Origin: Echinococcus granulosus
Lineage: Eukaryota > Platyhelminthes > Cestoda > Cyclophyllidea > Taeniidae
Direction: 5' to 3'
Assembly (NCBI RefSeq): GCF_000524195.1
Contig: NW_020170386.1
Coordinates: 1,539,359-1,603,358 of the forward strand
DNA length: 64,000 bases
Part shown: positions 58,961 to 64,000 of the stretch, piece by piece
Layout of the letters: every line of letters begins with the position of its first letter
Position numbering within the stretch: the first letter of the stretch is position 1
Made by a program: the position numbers and the translations under genes
The notes under the pieces: generated by a model
Databases searched by the model: none
What the model was told of the DNA's origin: nothing
What the model saw: the letters and a program-made list of their open reading frames with translations, nothing else

Positions 58961-60613
58961 TCAGTGATCGTATCGGACGACGTCAGTGTTTTTGGGTGGC
59001 AGGCGTATCTGCAGGTGGGCGGTGGGTTTCGTGTTGTTGAGACTCAGCTCACGATGCGGGCGCAAGCGTTTGAGTAGGAAGCCCTTCTCGGAGCGAGCCA
59101 GGAGGCGTTTCTTGAAGTTGTGCAGCCCCGCGTGAATATCATTCAGTCTCAAAGAGTAGACTATGGGGTTTAGCAGGGCAACGGAGATTGGCATGTGGGT
59201 GACAAGGTCAAAAATCCAAGGAGGTAATTTTGGAGCCTTGTCAGTGAGAACAAAATAAGCGTCCAAAGCCAGAGACGGTAGGAAGAATACAGCAAAGAGT
59301 GCGGTGAGGGCGAGAAGAGTGAATGAGCTACGAAGAAGTTTTCGTCCAGTACAACGAGGAGTGGTCCTCGCCATCATAAAGTGCGCGGTTCTAAGGCCGT
59401 GAAGAGGGGAACCGAACCCGTCAACTCTATTAATCGTCGGAAGGGAGACGCTTCTGTGCGTGTCCATGGCTCTCATTGTACGCGTTCGAGTAAGAGAGTC
59501 CCTGCGTACCTTTTGTAATGATAAAATGCATAGTGTGTTCATCATGACTATGCAAATGAAAAGGAATCCACCACTGATGAATCCGCTACGAAAGGTGTTC
59601 GCTGTTCCGCGGATGAGGCAGAAATTAGTCCGATTAGGGTTGTGAAGAATGTCACAGGGTTCGGATGGCAGGAGGAACCTTCGGTAGATTGGTGCACTTG
59701 TGTCCCGTGTTTGGAAGGCAGGAAGAATTAATTGCTGACAGCCGAGAAAAAGAGCAAATGCCCAACTCCCGCATATATACCTGAGAAGTGTACTTTTGGG
59801 CAACACGCGGTAGTGCATGGGACGCACCACCCCGAGATAGAGATCCATCATGAGACCGGCTATGCTACAGAGAGACGCGTTGTAGGAAGTGTAGAGAATG
59901 GCGGAGAGAACCAGGCGTGTACAGGGTTCAGCTGTCTTAACCTGAGATGCGTCACTAGGGTTGATCGAGGAGGCATAATTGGGGTACCAAAAATCGAGCA
60001 ACAAATTCATTGATGTCATTATCGCATTTAGTAAGTCGGCGAGGATAAGGGAGTAGACAAGGTGAAGAGCTGTTGTGAGACGTGCCTTTGGCTGAGGACA
60101 CTGTTTTACGGATCTCTTTCGTCCCACATTTAACTGATTCAGCCAATAATTTGATTCCTTTGTAGTGAAACGCGTCTGAGCACCACAGAGATAGAACATT
60201 CGGTCCGGACAACTTGGTGATCGGTGGATGGAGGAATCCTTTTGATATTCCAGGCCAGATGTGTTCATGGAGGTCTCATTAGTTGTGAAGGAATTACAGC
60301 CTTCCTCATCGGAAGTGTGAAGACGCATAACCTTAACGCTCCTTGTGTGTTGCAGATTTTTCAGCCTAAAATGTGGATGACCTTTGTTGAATGATCTGCG
60401 GATGCCCAGAAATCGTTTTGAGCTTGATGAGTAGGAGAGGTGGGCCAGACCCGTGAGAACAAGACCATTCAAGGCCATGGCCGAGATAGACATACACAAG
60501 TAGATTGAGCCGATAAAGATAGTCAGCAGCTTACTCCCTTGGCATAGCAGTCGAAGAGAAATATTTCTGTTTTCAGTGAGCTCGTTCATCTCCATTGCAT
60601 TTTGGTCTCTCAA
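58961..60613 (-). CDS. Divergent rhodopsin-like (class A) orphan GPCR, intronless, 550 aa
   Basis: A single-exon seven-TM receptor. TM1 is about 29-58 with N49 (LNG). TM2 about 183-206 has LAD with D193 (2.50). TM3 begins after C231. The DRY position reads D257-L-Y followed by LGVVRP. TM4 has W284. ECL2 has C320 and C332 for the disulfide. TM5 about 344-364 lacks the usual Pro. TM6 about 430-455 has FFLP with P446 but no CWxP. TM7 has NPIVY (482-486), followed by a basic helix-8-like tail. Intracellular loop 1 (about 62-178) is some 117 residues instead of about ten and is rich in Ser, Arg, Lys and Cys. ECL2 carries a glycosylation-type NRT. The ligand cannot be inferred. Start alternatives Met7 and Met9 are minor. 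The frame has higher GC than the flanks. Confidence 0.88.
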   Translation of the reverse strand: MRDQNAMEMNELTENRNISLRLLCQGSKLLTIFIGSIYLCMSISAMALNGLVLTGLAHLSYSSSSKRFLGIRRSFNKGHPHFRLKNLQHTRSVKVMRLHTSDEEGCNSFTTNETSMNTSGLEYQKDSSIHRSPSCPDRMFYLCGAQTRFTTKESNYWLNQLNVGRKRSVKQCPQPKARLTTALHLVYSLILADLLNAIMTSMNLLLDFWYPNYASSINPSDASQVKTAEPCTRLVLSAILYTSYNASLCSIAGLMMDLYLGVVRPMHYRVLPKSTLLRYICGSWAFALFLGCQQLILPAFQTRDTSAPIYRRFLLPSEPCDILHNPNRTNFCLIRGTANTFRSGFISGGFLFICIVMMNTLCILSLQKVRRDSLTRTRTMRAMDTHRSVSLPTINRVDGFGSPLHGLRTAHFMMARTTPRCTGRKLLRSSFTLLALTALFAVFFLPSLALDAYFVLTDKAPKLPPWIFDLVTHMPISVALLNPIVYSLRLNDIHAGLHNFKKRLLARSEKGFLLKRLRPHRELSLNNTKPTAHLQIRLPPKNTDVVRYDH

Positions 60614-63600
60614 CTAATAAATGCTGGTGGTCTCTGCAATTTATCCATTTTGAAATGGCTAAGCTTGTGGTTTGAGATGTGACTTGTTCGTTGATCAGCA
60701 GTCGTTGAATTGTACACTTCCCTTAGGAGATCACACTAGTGTGATGGATGAGTGCGACGTTTGCGAGAGGGCATGAACACAAACATGTAGTCCGCCTTTT
60801 TAAGTTCGCATAATCCATTTCACGCACTCCCATTTGAGGCTGAGTAGGCAGCCAATCAGAACACTGGCTTGATGGCCAACCCTACGATGGGCGTGCCAGT
60901 TCCTCGTGTCGTACGCTGTAGATGGCGATAATATGAACTAGTTAATCAACCAAACTGCGTAATAACAACCAGTCCTAATACAAAAGCAATTGCCACACTT
61001 TCAAGGAACCGTCGTCACAATTACTAATCCAGTGTATAAGCTAAATGTTGCATAAATCTATTCGTGTTTGTCGACTTATGAAATCCAGTATTTATTTAGT
61101 GGTTTGTATAAACTTAAAGTCAAATTACCGTACTTTATTTGTTTATGAAATCCGGAAATGATATCGATGAGTCTATTCACAAGAACTTACACTTCCTCTT
61201 TATTATTACATCATAGCCAATATCTTCACTTTTGACTCAGCTCACTGCATTAAACTGCGTAACATCGTGCCTGAACCATTGCTGCTAGATCAGTTTTTAA
61301 ACCTGTAGGTCACCTAATCTCACCGACTTTAAGCCTTAAGGTGAGGTAAATTGTGATAGAATTCGCAAGCATACGCATCTACAAGTGTATATCGCGTACG
61401 GTGTCATCGCTCCCCTTAACAGGACTAGTTTTTTACTATGGAAAGTGGTATGATTAAGTAGATATTATGTTTCAATAGCATTTGTAGCAACTAGGCCAGA
61501 AATCGATTTGACTCGTTTCTACTGAAAATAGGTGCCTATTACTAATATTTCCTGGGCACATGCTTTCATTCTGTCATTTTCGATACGGATCTATGTGTAG
61601 AAAGTAGATTTCTCGCCTCACAAACATGGGCATGTCTTGCCAAAAGTGGCCTAGTTTAATTGCATATTTATGCTTGAGCTCTCAGAGGTGTGCTCAATCT
61701 TTTCCATGCTTTACTACTATATGAACATCCTGCTGTCGAATCGCGCGGGATTCTTACAAAAATATCAAATCACTGCAACAAAGTAACCAGTGTACTTACG
61801 CAGTGTAAATACCTAGACGGGTGTTTTCTCAACTGGCTATCTAACACATCAACTTTTTGTCCTAATTGATTCGGGTGGGATCAAGTAGTCAGTAGACTGC
61901 TTTCTGATCCTTTCCCTTGGGAAGGTCGTCTGATTTTACCGTGGATGAAATGCAGTACCTCATTTGATGCCATTGCATTGGTGATACCATCGACAAAGCC
62001 AATCTCTTATGGTCTTAACTGAAGGTAAAGACATTTTATCCAGAAATGAACTTGCCTTTTTATGCAGTTTCTGCATCCGCCAATGGTTACTTAATCACAT
62101 TTTTTGTTTTCATAGTCAAGTTGTGTCAAGGCTATTATCAAGTTCATCGATAGAACAGCACCAGTGCTTGAGAGCGACGGGTTATGCCACCCGAAAGCTC
62201 TGGCAATGATTCCGGCACCCAAACGAGCCAAGTAATATTACAGCGATTTCATGACGAAATTGCTAGCTTGTAGCATGCAGCATACCAGACCCACAATTAA
62301 TCTTATCTTTACTCGAAGAATTTGACATCGAGTTTAAGTAGTCCAATTTTTGACAAGTTGTAAGTCACCATATTCCTTTATTTCATTTTCCATAAGAAAC
62401 GAAACTGTTGTACAATGGAACAACACACCACACTAGAGGAGATTTTGTGGTTCAAAACTACATAATAGCAGACCAAAACGACGGACACTGGAGGAATTTA
62501 TCGATCAAGCAAGATACTATTCATTTTACTTTCTAGTAGTTAAGAGTATCAAAGTTCTATGTGCAAAAGGAGTGCGCTGATCTGCCACGCCTACAAGCTC
62601 GCCATCTGTGCTCTACTTCACTCACAGCCCTTTTTCCACGAAATCAGTCCCCCCCTCGGAATAACTGCACCGAGTTTCTAAGCCTCTCGCTTCTCGGCTA
62701 TGCCAACGATGTTTGGATCGAATGTAAGTCAAGCACCAGACAATGATTTCAAGCGCCTATAAAAGGCATGCACGATGGCGAACCCCGAAACGAAGGTATT
62801 CGAACAACCCACAGCCACAGGTATCCCCAAGATAACATCACTTAAATTGCTCAACAGGCAATGACACCGCTGCGCCTTGGCCTACATTTGCATCGCAACC
62901 CCCACAGCTTGGGGTTCTACCTCAATCACCAGACGAACTCGTTATCATCAACGATTTCTCCGTTATATTCCCTGCGTTTATTCACTACTCTTTTCATTTC
63001 ATTAAAAATCAACCTATACATCGCTCCGTTTCGCATTTACCAACAGAGGCAGAGAGAGGCCCATGTCAGTATTTAAGAGCAATTTATAAAAAAATTTTGA
63101 TACTGGTTAATATAGAGAAACGAAAAATTGTTCATAAAAAAGGATGTGTCCGATAACACCAACGGTAACAAAAATAACTCCTGCGATCGAGAGTGAACGC
63201 TCAGAGCTAAATGTCTTCAAGAAGATCCCGTTGACCAAATGCAAAAGCAACAACACTGATTATTATGAAGCAAAAGCGCCTATCCCTCGAGTCGTCCCCT
63301 TTTTGTTGTTCACTTTCCTACAAAACAATAAATCGGGAAAGATAGTATACAAAATTTGACTTAACGGCGGGAAATTGAGTGCGTCAAATAAAAAATATCG
63401 GTCAGATAAGATGGATGGTGCGAATGTGAAAGCCAAAAATTTGTACAAATTACTAAGCTGTTGGACACTCGGCACATGATGAGGTCAAAAGCGCGGTTCC
63501 ATACTATTCCATAACGAATCGACCGCTGAATATCACCGGGCCACAGCAGACTATACAAATTATGGGCAGAGCACAAATACATAGTAGTACAAGGCAAAAT

Positions 63601-64000
63601 TTTGCGCGTGCATATATGCCTGTGAATGCAACTGATGAATAGAATATGTACGTTTAAATTTTGGTATACACCTGGACGAAAAAAAATGCTTGTACAAGCC
63701 AAATAGTGCGGATGAATGGTTTAATATCGGAATATACAAACATTATGCAGTTAATTAGCAGTAGTTAGATTTCCTGCATTTGTGGGATTTAAGCGTAATG
63801 TAAATATAGGTATATTCGTGTTTAATTAGGTGAACTCTAGTTGAGTCAGTACTAATTCCGAGATTTAACTGTTAAATAACTATAGACTTCAAAAGTTACC
63901 ACACCACTCAAAAGAATTAGGCAAGACCACTTTGAGATTAACGAATGTAAACTATCCAAGAAAAATACCAGACCCACAGCAACAAGACCAGACATCCAAT
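60614..64000. other. Non-coding region, no gene recognised
   Basis: Upstream of the minus-strand GPCR; its promoter should be at the left end. Scattered short frames carry no family features. No RNA gene, repeat array or mobile element was recognised. Confidence 0.45.

Noticed and set aside
1..64000. Search for CRISPR arrays, operons or bacterial defence-type clusters
   Set aside because: The genes are intron-containing and eukaryotic; no regular repeat-spacer array or prokaryotic gene organisation is present.

Overview
The window looks like nuclear DNA of a flatworm (Platyhelminthes), most likely a compact-genome parasitic species such as a tapeworm. The evidence is AT-rich sequence with the standard genetic code, conserved metazoan housekeeping genes cut into many exons, and repeated use of ultra-short introns (29-37 bp) near the 5' ends of genes with longer introns towards the 3' ends, a pattern known from schistosomes. 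Genus and species cannot be named from this sequence. A 100-N assembly gap lies at 27656-27755.

Layout. 1-4.7 kb: no gene seen. 4.7-6.9 kb (-): a Ser-rich lineage-restricted protein with a possible PTB/PH-like N-terminus. 6.9-11.9 kb: no gene seen. 11.9-12.5 kb (-): a small one-TM protein. 15.3-18.3 kb (-): NADH-cytochrome b5 reductase in 8 exons. 19.0-19.6 kb (-): SNRPG. 21.4-21.9 kb (+): SPCS3. 22.2-23.6 kb (-): RFC3. 24.5-25.7 kb (+): a PCGF RING/RAWUL protein. 26.7-31.3 kb (+): PUS10. 32.5-33.0 kb (-): an uncharacterised ORF, head-to-head with TRAP1 at 33.1-37.0 kb (+). 38.3-39.5 kb (-): a low-complexity protein with a PGYTG motif. 42.0-42.5 kb (+): the V-ATPase proteolipid c subunit. 43.8-45.6 kb (+): a 598-aa protein made of four paired zinc-finger units. 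47.2-50.1 kb (+): TMEM165/GDT1. 50-59 kb: mostly non-coding. 59.0-60.6 kb (-): an intronless, divergent rhodopsin-like GPCR. 60.6-64 kb: no gene seen.

Functionally this is an ordinary eukaryotic neighbourhood, not an operon or a dedicated system: ER/Golgi membrane functions (CYB5R, SPCS3, TMEM165, V-ATPase c), RNA processing and modification (SNRPG, PUS10), replication (RFC3), chromatin (PCGF) and mitochondrial proteostasis (TRAP1). I rebuilt exon structures by hand, using GT/GC-AG signals, reading-frame closure and colinearity with remembered human family members. Six of the reconstructed lengths (306, 76, 180, 356, 709 and 153 aa) fall within a few residues of the family norm.

The most unusual signals are the eight-finger C2HC protein with strictly alternating H-x-C and H-x3-C knuckles; an excess of GC-AG introns, including three consecutive ones in RFC3; very small introns; and the orphan GPCR with an intracellular loop 1 of about 117 residues and DLY in place of DRY.
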